Assembly: GCA_030608745.1 (NCBI GenBank)
Contig: JAUWDQ010000014.1
Location: 1-18,371 of the forward strand
Length of the DNA: 18,371 bases
Reading direction: 5' to 3'
Source of the DNA: Pseudomonadota bacterium
Lineage (GTDB): Bacteria > Desulfobacterota > BSN033 > WVXP01 > G020346125
Below the pieces are notes generated by a model. It was not told where the DNA came from. It saw only the letters and a program-made list of their open reading frames with translations, and searched no databases. Position numbers and translations under genes: made by a program. The first letter of the stretch is position 1; every line of letters starts with the position of its first letter. Positions 6,251 to 14,895 of the stretch are shown piece after piece.

Positions 6251-7693
6251 TTATCCCATCACCCCTACCCTTACCTTCCTAAACCGGGCGGGTGCAGCGC
6301 CATGGCCCACATGGGCTACTTGGCCCGGTTGGCCCTTGCCACAATTGGGTATCCCCCAAAGCCTCCACTCTTTTTCGTCAGCTATGGCATCGCAGGAGTG
6401 CCAGAAATGGGGGGTGATCCCGGTATATGTGGGGTTCTTGAACATCTTCCCCATCTTGCCCTTTTTAATCTCCCAGGCGATTTCCGTTCCAAACTGAAAG
6501 TTGAGCCTTCGGTCGTCGATGCTCCAGCTCCTATTGGTGGCCATATAGACCCCGTCATCGGTATCGGCGACCAGATCCTCGAATGTCCAGCTCCCCGGCT
6601 GGAGGTTGATGTTGGTCATCCGAATAAGGGGAATCCGATTCCAACTCGCAGCCCTCATAGTCCCATTAGGTTCGAGCCCGACCTCCCGGGCTGTCTCTCT
6701 CGATGTCAGAAAGTTAACAAGAATGCCGTTTTGAAGGATGGGGACCCTTTGGGCTTTCACCCCTTCATCATCGTAGCCGAAAGTCCCCAGGCCCCCCGCA
6801 ACGGTGGAATCTGCAATAACATTGACCGAATCGGAGCCACACTTGAAGGAGCCCAGTTTTTCAGGAGCAAAGAAGCTGGTTCCCGCATAAGCTATCTCCA
6901 TTCCCAAAATCCTATCCAGTTCGACGGGATGTCCAATGGATTCATGAATCTGAAGGGCCAACTGTGAAGAATCAAGGATGAGGGTTGTAACCTTTGAGGG
7001 GCAGGGCTGGGCGAAGAGGAGCTGGGCGGCTTCATCCGCTGTCTTCTCAGCGTTTTCCGAAAGGTCAAGACCCTCTATAAATTCATATCCCCCCGTGGCG
7101 AAGTTTCCCCTAAAGGAGTTGGGATAAGACCGCGTTTGAACCTCATTTGCTCTTGCTGCAGTGGCCACTAACCCAGCACCGCATTCCACAATCTCCTGTT
7201 CAATATAGGAGTCCTCAGATGAGGCAAAAACCTTTCTAATCTTATTAATATCCATCCTCGCCTGAGAGACCGAGATATATGGTTTGCCCCTAATCAGGCC
7301 TTCCGCCTTCATGAGAAGGGAGAGCTTCTTTTCGGGGGAAATCGTAAAGGGATCCCTTTCCATCGGCGTACGGTAATAGTCTTGGACCCTTGGGATGGGG
7401 AAGAGTTCGACGCGGTTTCCCCGAAGCATTCCACTTGACTCGGCGATGGCAAGGGCCCGAGTCAGGGCCTCCTCCATCTCGGTTTTATCCACCGAGGAAC
7501 TACAGGCAAACCCCCAAGCTCCATCGTGAAGGACTCGAATTCCAAACCCGTAACACTCCTTCCATTCCGCCACCTCGACAAGACCGTTCTTAACCTCATA
7601 GGATTCCACGGCTTCCTCTACCACCCGGACATCCACATAGGAAGCCCCTTTGGCTTTTCCGAGGTTGAGTATGTTATAGATGAGATCTTTCAA
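6251..7693 (-). CDS. tldD: TldD metalloprotease subunit
   Basis: This 480-residue protein has the TldD zinc protease motif HESIGH (H250, E251, H255) in the LQIHESIGHPVELDR stretch and the third-ligand Cys in CGKGQPGQ (C451), close to the family end VGHGAAPARF. TldD pairs with TldE to form a protease that cleaves peptides and unfolded or partly folded small proteins in a narrow chamber; in E. coli the pair matures microcin B17 and degrades the antitoxin CcdA. Length is normal. The start is TTG, preceded by AGGAA that begins right after the TAG stop of the TldE gene 12 bases upstream, so the two are translationally coupled. The substrate here is not visible: no microcin, RiPP or toxin gene lies nearby. 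Confidence 0.94.
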   Translation of the reverse strand: MKDLIYNILNLGKAKGASYVDVRVVEEAVESYEVKNGLVEVAEWKECYGFGIRVLHDGAWGFACSSSVDKTEMEEALTRALAIAESSGMLRGNRVELFPIPRVQDYYRTPMERDPFTISPEKKLSLLMKAEGLIRGKPYISVSQARMDINKIRKVFASSEDSYIEQEIVECGAGLVATAARANEVQTRSYPNSFRGNFATGGYEFIEGLDLSENAEKTADEAAQLLFAQPCPSKVTTLILDSSQLALQIHESIGHPVELDRILGMEIAYAGTSFFAPEKLGSFKCGSDSVNVIADSTVAGGLGTFGYDDEGVKAQRVPILQNGILVNFLTSRETAREVGLEPNGTMRAASWNRIPLIRMTNINLQPGSWTFEDLVADTDDGVYMATNRSWSIDDRRLNFQFGTEIAWEIKKGKMGKMFKNPTYTGITPHFWHSCDAIADEKEWRLWGIPNCGKGQPGQVAHVGHGAAPARFRKVRVGVMG

Positions 7694-7705
7694 TGGTCTT
7701 TTCCT

Positions 7706-9136
7706 CTATCGGATGGAGCCGGCTTCGGAAACCCCTGAAAAGGAGAAATTCTCAATTTTCAGCGCGGGAACTACGCTTCCCGTGAGAAAGGGAATCTCGT
7801 ACTCGGCCTCGGGAGCCACGAGCTTCGTTTCCTTGGAGATGAGGCTAACCGCGGATAATGCATCCAAGATGGATTGGGTGAACCGCAAGTTTTTCAAGGG
7901 TTTGGTCATCTTGCCCCCTTCAATGAGAAAGGTTCCATCGCGGGTCATTCCTGTGATGATGGCCCTTTTTGGCTCCGAGACGTTAACGTAGTGAAAACGG
8001 TGGATGTATATCCCCCTTTCCGTTGATCGAATCATTTCCTCCAAAGAGGAATTCCCCCCGCGCATGAACAGATTACGTGGGATGGGGCCTTCGCTACCAG
8101 GAGGCAGGCTGCGATGTCCTGTCGACTCTACTCCCACTTTACCGGCTGTCAGGGAATCATGGGTTACCCCTTTAGCTATACCATTTTGGAAAAAGGTCAC
8201 CTCGCGCTTGGGCATTCCCTCGAAATCGAAGGGTGTATTGAACCCCCCCATATCCAGACCATTATCCCAGATGGTCACGTTTTCCCCGAGCAATTTTTTT
8301 CCCAATTGGTTGCACATGAAACTCCGTCCCTCTTGAAAGGCCAAAGCATTCAACCCGATAGGGGCCATAGACACCAGCAGATCATTTACGGCATACGAGT
8401 TCAATACGACTTCATAATTTCCTGGTTCGATAGGACCCGCCCCACGGCTTGCCAGGCACATTTCAAGGGCCTCTCGACCAATGGCTCGGATATCCATCTC
8501 CTCGATGGTTCGGGATGCGAAACGGGAATAACCAGAACCACCTTGGCCGGTCATGGTGGTGTTCAAGGTAACCCCTGAATGGGTACAGTGGGCATCAACC
8601 CCCAGGGAGTTGGCAATTCCCACCTTTACCGCGCCAGTACAATGCGCTCCATGGGCTAACAGGTCTTCCTCGGAGGCCATTTGGATAAGCCTCTGGATGT
8701 CCTCTGCTCTTTGGGAAGAAGAATATCTGGCTGTCTTATCATGGAAAGACCTGATCAGTTGAATAGGTTTCGACCGAGGTAGGGACTGGAGGGATCCGTT
8801 AGGGGGTTGTAACCGAGCCCTTTCCGTTGCCTTTTCCAACCCTCTTTGGATGGCTTTATCATCGAATCTATGGGTAGAGGCTGACCCAACGTGTCTTCCC
8901 ATAACCACGCGGATAAAGAGAATCCCCCGCTTTTCCGATACGTTTTGACTAATTGCCGAGTTCCAAAATCGAGTGAGGGAAATGTCTTGGATGATTATTA
9001 GGGCTTCAGTTTGATCCGCCCTAGACAACCCCAAGACCTTCTGTAGAATTTCCTTACACCTATTTCGTCCCAACATAAGATCAACGATGTCATCGGTCTC
9101 CCTTCTTATGGATCTCCTTAATCGGGTCCGAGGCAT
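7706..9136 (-). CDS. tldE: TldE/PmbA-family partner of TldD
   Basis: The 476-residue protein is a TldD/PmbA relative without the HExxxH zinc motif, as expected for the non-catalytic subunit. Family phrases include EKRGILFIRVVMGRHVGSAS, ARLQPPN, DTMTGQGG-like TTMTGQGGSGYS, GLDMGGFNTPFDFEG and the closing KNLRFTQSILDAL. It forms a heteromeric peptidase with TldD, whose gene follows after 12 bases. The annotated start ATG at 9136 has only a weak AGGT before it; a second ATG at 9076 (MLGRNRCKEI) is a possible alternative that would remove an Arg-rich leader of 20 residues, unusual for the family. It lies 58 bases behind hsp20 with no terminator between, so co-transcription is likely. Confidence 0.92.
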   Translation of the reverse strand: MPRTRLRRSIRRETDDIVDLMLGRNRCKEILQKVLGLSRADQTEALIIIQDISLTRFWNSAISQNVSEKRGILFIRVVMGRHVGSASTHRFDDKAIQRGLEKATERARLQPPNGSLQSLPRSKPIQLIRSFHDKTARYSSSQRAEDIQRLIQMASEEDLLAHGAHCTGAVKVGIANSLGVDAHCTHSGVTLNTTMTGQGGSGYSRFASRTIEEMDIRAIGREALEMCLASRGAGPIEPGNYEVVLNSYAVNDLLVSMAPIGLNALAFQEGRSFMCNQLGKKLLGENVTIWDNGLDMGGFNTPFDFEGMPKREVTFFQNGIAKGVTHDSLTAGKVGVESTGHRSLPPGSEGPIPRNLFMRGGNSSLEEMIRSTERGIYIHRFHYVNVSEPKRAIITGMTRDGTFLIEGGKMTKPLKNLRFTQSILDALSAVSLISKETKLVAPEAEYEIPFLTGSVVPALKIENFSFSGVSEAGSIR

Positions 9137-9194
9137 CTTTTACCTGCGGCAAGGCGGAAGTGCTATCGGAGAAGGTTATCATGGAGGGCACTCA

Positions 9195-9659
9195 TCACTC
9201 AATCTCGATGGCGATCTTCTTGGGCCTTACCCTCTTGGACTTGGGGATAGCGATGAATAATACTCCATCTTTAAACTCGGCCTGAACCCTTTCCTGATCC
9301 ACATTGTTGGGCAAAACAAAGGATCTTCGAAAATGCCCATAAGACCGCTCGATGAGATGGTAGTTCTCCCTATCAACCCCTTCTCCTCGTTTTCGCTCAC
9401 CCTTTAGGGTCAAGACGTTATCCTCTACCTTGACGCTCACATCCTCCGTGGAGAGTCCGGGGAGCTCGGCCTTGATCACTAAATTCCCCGCTGTCTCATA
9501 GATATCAACGTGAGGGGTCCAAACCCCTGCTCCCACCCCCTCCTTAACCACCCTGGTTCGGGGCAGAGCATCCTCAAAAAGCCTGTTCATCCGGTCCTGC
9601 ATCGCCGATAATTCCCTAAAAGGGCCGCATGAAAGGGGATCCCATTTATCGATTGCCAT
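9195..9659 (-). CDS. Hsp20/alpha-crystallin small heat-shock protein
   Basis: The 154-residue protein has a short N-terminal arm (RMNRLFED), an alpha-crystallin domain at about 46-140 (VDIYETAGNLVIKAELPGL, then the A-x-x-x-DGVL motif in AEFKDGVLFIAIPK) and a C-terminal I-x-I tail (IAIEI). Small heat-shock proteins bind unfolding proteins without ATP and pass them to other chaperones. The start at ATG 9659 follows AAGGAGG six bases upstream; the in-frame region before it is the 5' leader. It appears to be the first gene of a run with tldE, tldD and the PAS gene, which would place two protein-quality functions under one promoter. Confidence 0.95.
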   Translation of the reverse strand: MAIDKWDPLSCGPFRELSAMQDRMNRLFEDALPRTRVVKEGVGAGVWTPHVDIYETAGNLVIKAELPGLSTEDVSVKVEDNVLTLKGERKRGEGVDRENYHLIERSYGHFRRSFVLPNNVDQERVQAEFKDGVLFIAIPKSKRVRPKKIAIEIE

Positions 9660-9721
9660 CGATATCCTCCTTCTGATTGGATGCTTGAATCCCTTCAAAT
9701 GAAGCAAAAACCTTCCCATAT

Positions 9722-9760
9722 ATGATAAAAGATAAAGCCGGAATTTTCAAGGAATTTCAA
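9722..9760 (-). promoter_or_regulatory. hsp20 promoter with tandem TTGAAA repeats
   Basis: On the minus strand TTGAAA (9750-9745), 17 bases, then TATCAT (9727-9722). The -35 box is CTTGAAA, which also fits the heat-shock sigma32 type, though no matching sigma32 -10 box is obvious. The -35 region is part of a tandem repeat, TTGAAATTCC then TTGAAAATTCC (9760-9740). The leader to the ATG would be about 56 bases. Confidence 0.55.
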
Positions 9761-9783
9761 AGAAACAGTGGGGCCTCTTTTGC

Positions 9784-9847
9784 CCGTTGTCCCGAAGACC
9801 AAAATGGCCGGGCTACTTCTCGGGTCGGTTAAGCCCAGGGACAACGG
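9784..9847. repeat. Perfect 10-bp inverted repeat enclosing a nested stem, between divergent promoters
   Basis: CCGTTGTCCC (9784-9793) and GGGACAACGG (9838-9847) are exact reverse complements 44 bases apart. Inside, GGGCT (9810-9814) and AGCCC (9832-9836) can form a second stem. It sits between the hsp20 promoter and the rpsU promoter, so it is in neither predicted transcript. The rest of the 9660-9971 gap holds the two promoters and leaders; no ORF is supported. Confidence 0.5.
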
Positions 9848-9902
9848 AATTCTTTAAAATCAGGAAAAACTCCAGCCGCAGCCGGAACTGAACCTGAATG
9901 AA

Positions 9903-9930
9903 TTGACAAGCGGGAAATTTTTGATATACT
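9903..9930 (+). promoter_or_regulatory. rpsU operon promoter
   Basis: TTGACA at 9903-9908, 16 bases, then TATACT at 9925-9930. It lies 41 bases before the rpsU ATG and is the only strong promoter found ahead of the macromolecular-synthesis operon. Confidence 0.7.
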
Positions 9931-9971
9931 TATTAATTTACGATTACTTAACGAGGGGAGGGAGAATATGG

Positions 9972-10175
9972 ATGTCCAGCATTAGGGTTAGGGAGAATGA
10001 ATCCTTTGAGAACGCCCTGAGGAGGTTTAAGAAGCAATGCGAAAAGACGGGTATCATCTCCGAAGTTAGGAGGCGGGAGCACTATGAGAAGCCCAGCGTC
10101 AAGCGGAAGAGAAAGGCATTGGCTGCAAGGAAGAGGACGTTGAAAAGGATGAGAAAGATGATGGAAAGAGGATGA
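9972..10175 (+). CDS. rpsU: 30S ribosomal protein S21
   Basis: The 67-residue basic protein reads MSSIRVRENESFENALRRFK and continues with REHYEKPSVKRKRKA, the standard S21 sequence. S21 is a small-subunit protein that sits near the 3' end of 16S rRNA and helps start translation. The ATG at 9972 is preceded by GGGAGGGAG and gives the normal family length; a longer in-frame extension back to 9903 would run through the promoter and was dropped. It is the first gene of the rpsU-dnaG-rpoD type operon, and the next gene starts 6 bases after its stop. Confidence 0.97.
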   Translation: MSSIRVRENESFENALRRFKKQCEKTGIISEVRRREHYEKPSVKRKRKALAARKRTLKRMRKMMERG

Positions 10176-10181
10176 GGCCTT

Positions 10182-10628
10182 ATGTCATTGGAAGAAAGAT
10201 TGGCTGATGAGATGAGATCCGCCCTGAGGTCCAGGGATACGTTGAGGCTGTCAGTGATAAGGATGGCCCGTGCAGCCGTAAAAAATAAGGAGATCGAGGA
10301 AAGGAAGAAACTTGATGATAGCACCATCGTCAAGGTGATAAGTGGCTTGGTTAAAAAAGGGGAAGAATCTTTGGTCCATTTTCAGCAAGCCAGTCGAATC
10401 GAGCTCATCGAGAAACAGGAAAAGGAACTGGAAATTCTTAGGTCCTTTTTACCCCAACAACTCTCCAAGGACAAAATACTCACGTTAGTGGATGAAGCCA
10501 TAAAGGAGACCAATGCCCTCGAGATGAAGGATTTGGGTAAGGTCATGAAGTCGCTTATGCCAAAGATTTCGGGACGCGCCGATGGAAAGGTAGTCAATCA
10601 AATGGTCAGGGAGAAACTTTCCCGTTAA
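10182..10628 (+). CDS. yqeY: GatB/YqeY-domain protein
   Basis: This 148-residue all-helical protein matches the YqeY family: MRSALRSRDTLRLSVIRM near the start, the KGEES stretch, EILRSFLPQQLS in the middle and GRADGKVVNQMVREKL at the end. The YqeY fold resembles the tail domain of GatB, the subunit of tRNA-dependent amidotransferase, and is thought to touch tRNA, but its exact role is not settled. It is often encoded between rpsU and dnaG, as here. The start overlaps the end region of rpsU (6-base gap), with GAGG from the rpsU stop region acting as ribosome-binding site. Confidence 0.93.
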   Translation: MSLEERLADEMRSALRSRDTLRLSVIRMARAAVKNKEIEERKKLDDSTIVKVISGLVKKGEESLVHFQQASRIELIEKQEKELEILRSFLPQQLSKDKILTLVDEAIKETNALEMKDLGKVMKSLMPKISGRADGKVVNQMVREKLSR

Positions 10629-10656
10629 GGAGATAACCTATCCTCAATGCGGGGAT

Positions 10657-10684
10657 TTGACATACATCGTACCTGCCTTATTTA
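10657..10684 (+). promoter_or_regulatory. Possible internal promoter ahead of mutS2
   Basis: TTGACA at 10657-10662, 16 bases, then TATTTA at 10679-10684, in the 80-base gap between yqeY and mutS2. The -35 box is perfect, the -10 box weak. It would allow mutS2-dnaG-rpoD to be transcribed apart from rpsU. Confidence 0.45.
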
Positions 10685-10708
10685 ACCTTTTCAAACTAAA
10701 CCTGCTCA

Positions 10709-13054
10709 ATGGATAACCAAGCATTCAAGGCCCTTGAGTTTGACCAAATTCTAGACCTTCTCAAGGGGTTGGCAATCTCATCCATTGGGAAAGCGCTCTG
10801 TAAAAGTTTAAAGCCTCAGAGGAAGTTATCTTGGATAAAGAAGCGACTGGGTGAGGTCGACGAATTAAGGAACATTGTGGAGGTTTATGGCGACATCCCC
10901 TTGGGCGGGGTTAGTGATATCCGAGAAGCCATAGCGAGGGCTCAAATCGAAGGGGCTGTTCTGAGCCCGGAGGAGATCCTCGATATATTGGGAAATATTA
11001 GGGTTTCCGATGGATTGAAATCCTCTTTCAAGAAGTTGAAAGGGGATTTTCCTTTATTCGGGGATTTAATCTCCCGGTTCTCGGACCTCAGGGGGCTCAA
11101 GTCGGAGATCGTTCGGATCATCGATCGACGGGGCAAGATTTTCGACCATGCCAGCTCGGCTTTAAGACAAATCAGATTCGATATCGCGGATTATCGGAAA
11201 AGGATCAAAAGGTCTTTGGAAGAGATGATGAGACGTGAGGACCTTCAGCCCCTCTTCCAGGAAAAACTGATAACTATCCGTAACGGAAGATATGTCTTGC
11301 CCATCAAATCCGAGTTTAAAAGCCACATGGAGGGGATTGTACACGATCATTCTCACAGTAAGATGACCATCTTCCTCGAGCCTCTGGAGGTCGTTGATCA
11401 TAATAATGAACTCAGTATGTTACAGGAAGACGAGAGGCAGGAGGAAAGGATAATACTTTCCACGTTGACGCGGAGAATAGGGGAATATCATCAGGAGCTC
11501 TTGCGGAATTTGGAAACATTGGGGGAAGTTGACCTTCTCAATGCCAAGGTCAAATTGAGTCAAAAATTGGGTGGGGTTAATCCCATCGTTAACAGAAATG
11601 GAATGGTACGTCTTTTAGGCGCCAGGCATCCATTGCTCTCTTTGAGGGAGTGGGATTGTACCGTTCCCATCGACGTCTATCTGAACGGGTATTCCAAAGC
11701 CCTCATTATCAGCGGGGCAAACGCCGGGGGAAAAACCGTGGCCCTGAAAACCCTTGGCCTTCTGTCATTGATGGCACAATCGGGAATGCACATTCCCGCC
11801 ATGGAGGGAAGTGAAATCCCGTTATATCATTCCATCTTTGCCGATATCGGGGATGAACAGAATATCCGGGAGAATTTGAGCACATTTTCGGCTCATATCC
11901 TCTCCCTGATTCGTATCTTAGAGAGATCGGACAAATTCTCCCTTGTCCTTCTCGACGAATTGGGTGTAGGTACTAATTCAATGGAGGGTTCTGCTATCGG
12001 TATAGGGGTATTGGATTATCTCAATGATAGGGGGGCCACGGTGGTGGTGACCACCCATTTAGATGAGCTCAAGGCATACGGGTACCTCAATAAGGGGGCA
12101 ACAAATGTTTCCGTCGCCTTTGACTCAGAAACCCTGGAGCCCCGATATGAATTGATATACGGAAATTCGGGGTCGAGTAATGCCTTTGTAGTCGCCGAAA
12201 AATTGGGTTTTCCGAAAGCGGTTCTCGATTTGGCCACGAGGTACCACAGCGACCAGGGAAGCGGAACATCTCGATTCATTTGCGATATCGAAGGGTTGCA
12301 GGAGGATCTCAGAAAAGAGCGGGAGGAAATAGGGATCCTCAAGAAAGAGATTCAAGGGCATCGAGATCGCCTCCGTGAAGTAGTTAAGCGCATTAGGGAA
12401 AGGAGGCAACAGATCTTGCAGGAGGTTCAGGATAGGGGGAGGACTATTCTGCAACAGACCGAAACAGAATTGAAAAGGATCGTCGAAGAGGTGGCCAAAG
12501 GAGGAGACGACGGAGCGAAGGTGCCAAAGGGGAAATTGAGGAAGGCGCGCGAACATTTTTTCCTCCAATTCAGGAACAGGGGCAGGAAAGGGGGAAACGT
12601 GGCGGGATTGAAGGCAGGGGATTGGGTGAGGGTATTGGGCCTGAATCGGGTTGGGATCGTTAGGAAGGTTTATGGCGAGACGAAGAAAGCGGATGTTCAG
12701 GTCGAAACAATGAGGGTAAGAGTTCCCCTCCTCGATCTGGAAAGGAGCGGCCCCCACCTCCTCCAAGATGGCACGGAAAATGAAGGGGTGAAATACGGGG
12801 CCGCGGTCGAGAGGGAGGTTCGATCGGAGGTCAACGTCATCGGTCTCACCGTGGAGGAGGCGCTTCCCGTCGTCGACAAATTCATCGATGACGCTCTCTT
12901 GGGCGGTCTGGAGGAGGTGGATATTATTCATGGCATAGGGACGGGAAGATTGCGAGAGGCCATCGGAAAACACTTGGAAGACCATCGAAATGTGAAGCGG
13001 TTTGGGCCCAAAGATGTTATGAAATCGGGGGTGACTGTTGTGCAGTTTTGCTAA
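10709..13054 (+). CDS. mutS2: MutS2 (ATPase with Smr domain)
   Basis: The 781-residue protein has the MutS2 plan: helical lever and clamp region to about 310; Walker A GANAGGKT at 336-343; the STFSAH motif at 391-396; Walker B LVLLDELGVGT at 412-422 with D416-E417; a coiled coil at about 525-595; a KOW-like stretch at 634-678; and a C-terminal Smr domain at about 706-781 with HGIGTGRLR. It lacks the mismatch-reading N-terminal domain of MutS. MutS2 has been tied to suppression of recombination and, in Bacillus, to splitting collided ribosomes. The Smr motif usually seen as LDLRG reads VNVIG here. No Shine-Dalgarno site precedes the ATG. It sits inside the rpsU-dnaG-rpoD operon, 31 bases before dnaG. 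Confidence 0.95.
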   Translation: MDNQAFKALEFDQILDLLKGLAISSIGKALCKSLKPQRKLSWIKKRLGEVDELRNIVEVYGDIPLGGVSDIREAIARAQIEGAVLSPEEILDILGNIRVSDGLKSSFKKLKGDFPLFGDLISRFSDLRGLKSEIVRIIDRRGKIFDHASSALRQIRFDIADYRKRIKRSLEEMMRREDLQPLFQEKLITIRNGRYVLPIKSEFKSHMEGIVHDHSHSKMTIFLEPLEVVDHNNELSMLQEDERQEERIILSTLTRRIGEYHQELLRNLETLGEVDLLNAKVKLSQKLGGVNPIVNRNGMVRLLGARHPLLSLREWDCTVPIDVYLNGYSKALIISGANAGGKTVALKTLGLLSLMAQSGMHIPAMEGSEIPLYHSIFADIGDEQNIRENLSTFSAHILSLIRILERSDKFSLVLLDELGVGTNSMEGSAIGIGVLDYLNDRGATVVVTTHLDELKAYGYLNKGATNVSVAFDSETLEPRYELIYGNSGSSNAFVVAEKLGFPKAVLDLATRYHSDQGSGTSRFICDIEGLQEDLRKEREEIGILKKEIQGHRDRLREVVKRIRERRQQILQEVQDRGRTILQQTETELKRIVEEVAKGGDDGAKVPKGKLRKAREHFFLQFRNRGRKGGNVAGLKAGDWVRVLGLNRVGIVRKVYGETKKADVQVETMRVRVPLLDLERSGPHLLQDGTENEGVKYGAAVEREVRSEVNVIGLTVEEALPVVDKFIDDALLGGLEEVDIIHGIGTGRLREAIGKHLEDHRNVKRFGPKDVMKSGVTVVQFC

Positions 13055-13085
13055 ACATGGTAATCCTTACATAAGGGAGGTCGGG

Positions 13086-14879
13086 TTGGAGGAATATATT
13101 CCCGATGAGGTGATAGCGGAGGTCAGGAGAAGGGCCGATATCGTCGAGGTGATCTCCGAGTATCTTCCCTTGAAAAAGACCGGGAGGAATCACCGTGCCC
13201 TCTGCCCCTTTCACCCCGAGAAGACCCCTTCCTTCATGGTCAGCAGCGCGAAGCAGGTATTCCATTGCTTTGGATGTGGCATAGGTGGCGATATTTTCGG
13301 ATTCGTCATGAAGTCCGAAAACCTCTCCTTCCCTCAGGCGGTTAAGGTGCTGGCGAAAAAATTCGGTGTGCCTATCCCCCAAAGAAGGGTTTCACCATCC
13401 GTGAAAAGGAAAATTGATAGGAGGGAGCAGTTATCTAAGGTCAACCGGCTGGCTATGGACTATTATCACGACCTATTGTTTGGAAGGGATGGAACCGAGG
13501 CCCGAGAATATCTGAGGAAAAGGGGGATAGGAAAGGCGGTGATTGAAAAACAAAGGTTGGGGTATGCCCCTCATAGCTGGAACGGGCTGGTCAATCATTT
13601 CCTCAGCAAAAAGGTTCCCCTTAACCTGGCCGAGGAGCTGGGGCTAGTCATTCCCAAGAAGACGGGGGGGTGGTATGATCATTTTAGGGGGAGGATTATC
13701 TTTCCCATTTTCGATCTCACTGGAAACGTCTTGGGCTTTGGGGGGAGGGCTTTGGATGAAAATCCACCCAAATACCTCAATTCCCCGGAGTCTGCGTTAT
13801 ACCATAAAGGCCAGAGCCTTTATGGATTGTATGTGGCCAAGGGTTTCATCCGGGAAGAGGGATTGGCCCTGATCGTCGAGGGCTATCTGGATCTGTTGAC
13901 ATTACACCAATTCGGGTTTAAACATGCCGTTGCGACCTTGGGAACGGCAATGACCGAAAGCCATATCCGCCTCCTAAAAAGATTCTCAAATCATTTCATT
14001 ACCATTTTTGATTCCGATAAGTCCGGAACTGCCGCTACCGTTCGGGCCCTGCCGCTGTTCTTGGATGAGGAGATTTCATGCGAAGTGGTCCGCCTTCCAA
14101 GAGAGCATGACCCCGATAGCTTTCTTCAAGGAGGGCATAGGGATGAGTTCCAGGAGATGCTCTTCCAGGCCATTCCCATCTTCGACTTTTTCATTGATGA
14201 GGTCCTTTCCGGATCTGATCTGGCCTCGGCCGATGGGAAGGCAAGGGCGATAGATGAGATTCTCCCCATGGTTGAGAAGATCCGCAACCGGATCATCCGC
14301 GAATCCTATGTTAAAAAGCTGGGCGAGAGGTTAGTCTTGAAGGAGGAGGTGATTCTTGATGCGATGGGGAGGCCTCCCCGTAGGGGCGAAAGGAGACGAG
14401 AAGAGCTGAAGCAGGTAATTCACAAGAAAATGTATCCGAAAACCGAGGAGACAATACTGGAGATTATGCTCCGTTTTAATCATCTGGTCCCCGAAATAGC
14501 CGAGGATGGGGTGCTCGAGGATTTCGAGAATCAACAATTGAAGATGGTAGCCAAGACGTTCAAGGAAATCTATTTCGAGAAGGGAGCTCTGGTTATCCCG
14601 GATATCATTGCCTATGTTGAGGATGATGAACTGAGGAATAAGATTTCCAAGTGGGCCTTCCTGGATGAAATCTTTGAAGAGGCTTCCCTTGAGAAGACAC
14701 TGAAGGATTGTTTTCGGAAGGTTAAAATGGGCAAGTTAAAGAGAGACGAGGAGGCCCTTTTAAGCAGGATAAAGGAGGTTGAAAAGGAGGACCGACAAGA
14801 TCTCTTGGGGGAACTCTTGGCAAAAAGACAGCATTTGCTGACAAGGGAGAGGAATTTGGTTGAGATGTATAAGAATTGA
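13086..14879 (+). CDS. dnaG: DNA primase DnaG
   Basis: The 597-residue protein starts at a TTG preceded by AAGGGAGG five bases upstream; a longer in-frame reading overlaps the end of mutS2 and would put this ribosome site inside the gene. The CHC2 zinc finger is C40-x2-H43 and C61-x2-C64. The primase core follows, then a Toprim domain with E265 in IVEGYLDLL and the acidic pair in FDSDKSG (D309, D311). The C-terminal third is the more variable helicase-binding region. DnaG makes the RNA primers for chromosome replication at the fork together with DnaB. It lies in its classic place before rpoD, with a 51-base gap that holds a 12-bp palindrome. Confidence 0.97.
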   Translation: MEEYIPDEVIAEVRRRADIVEVISEYLPLKKTGRNHRALCPFHPEKTPSFMVSSAKQVFHCFGCGIGGDIFGFVMKSENLSFPQAVKVLAKKFGVPIPQRRVSPSVKRKIDRREQLSKVNRLAMDYYHDLLFGRDGTEAREYLRKRGIGKAVIEKQRLGYAPHSWNGLVNHFLSKKVPLNLAEELGLVIPKKTGGWYDHFRGRIIFPIFDLTGNVLGFGGRALDENPPKYLNSPESALYHKGQSLYGLYVAKGFIREEGLALIVEGYLDLLTLHQFGFKHAVATLGTAMTESHIRLLKRFSNHFITIFDSDKSGTAATVRALPLFLDEEISCEVVRLPREHDPDSFLQGGHRDEFQEMLFQAIPIFDFFIDEVLSGSDLASADGKARAIDEILPMVEKIRNRIIRESYVKKLGERLVLKEEVILDAMGRPPRRGERRREELKQVIHKKMYPKTEETILEIMLRFNHLVPEIAEDGVLEDFENQQLKMVAKTFKEIYFEKGALVIPDIIAYVEDDELRNKISKWAFLDEIFEEASLEKTLKDCFRKVKMGKLKRDEEALLSRIKEVEKEDRQDLLGELLAKRQHLLTRERNLVEMYKN

Positions 14880-14883
14880 GGCT

Positions 14884-14895
14884 CCTTACGTAAGG
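14884..14895. promoter_or_regulatory. 12-bp palindrome in the dnaG-rpoD gap
   Basis: CCTTACGTAAGG is perfectly symmetric and begins 5 bases after the dnaG stop. It has no U-tract, so it is not a standard terminator; it might be a protein or nuclease site that adjusts rpoD relative to dnaG expression. Confidence 0.3.

Noticed and set aside
6221..6967. 248-codon plus-strand ORF opposite tldD
   Set aside because: It is antisense to the zinc-site half of tldD; the Pro/His-rich translation is typical of a shadow frame.
12125..12985. 286-codon minus-strand ORF opposite mutS2
   Set aside because: Antisense to the MutS2 coiled coil and Smr domain, with no start signal or family features.
13038..13085. 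Longer dnaG reading frame overlapping mutS2
   Set aside because: The extra 16 codons contain the likely ribosome site AAGGGAGG and do not match the normal DnaG N-terminus.
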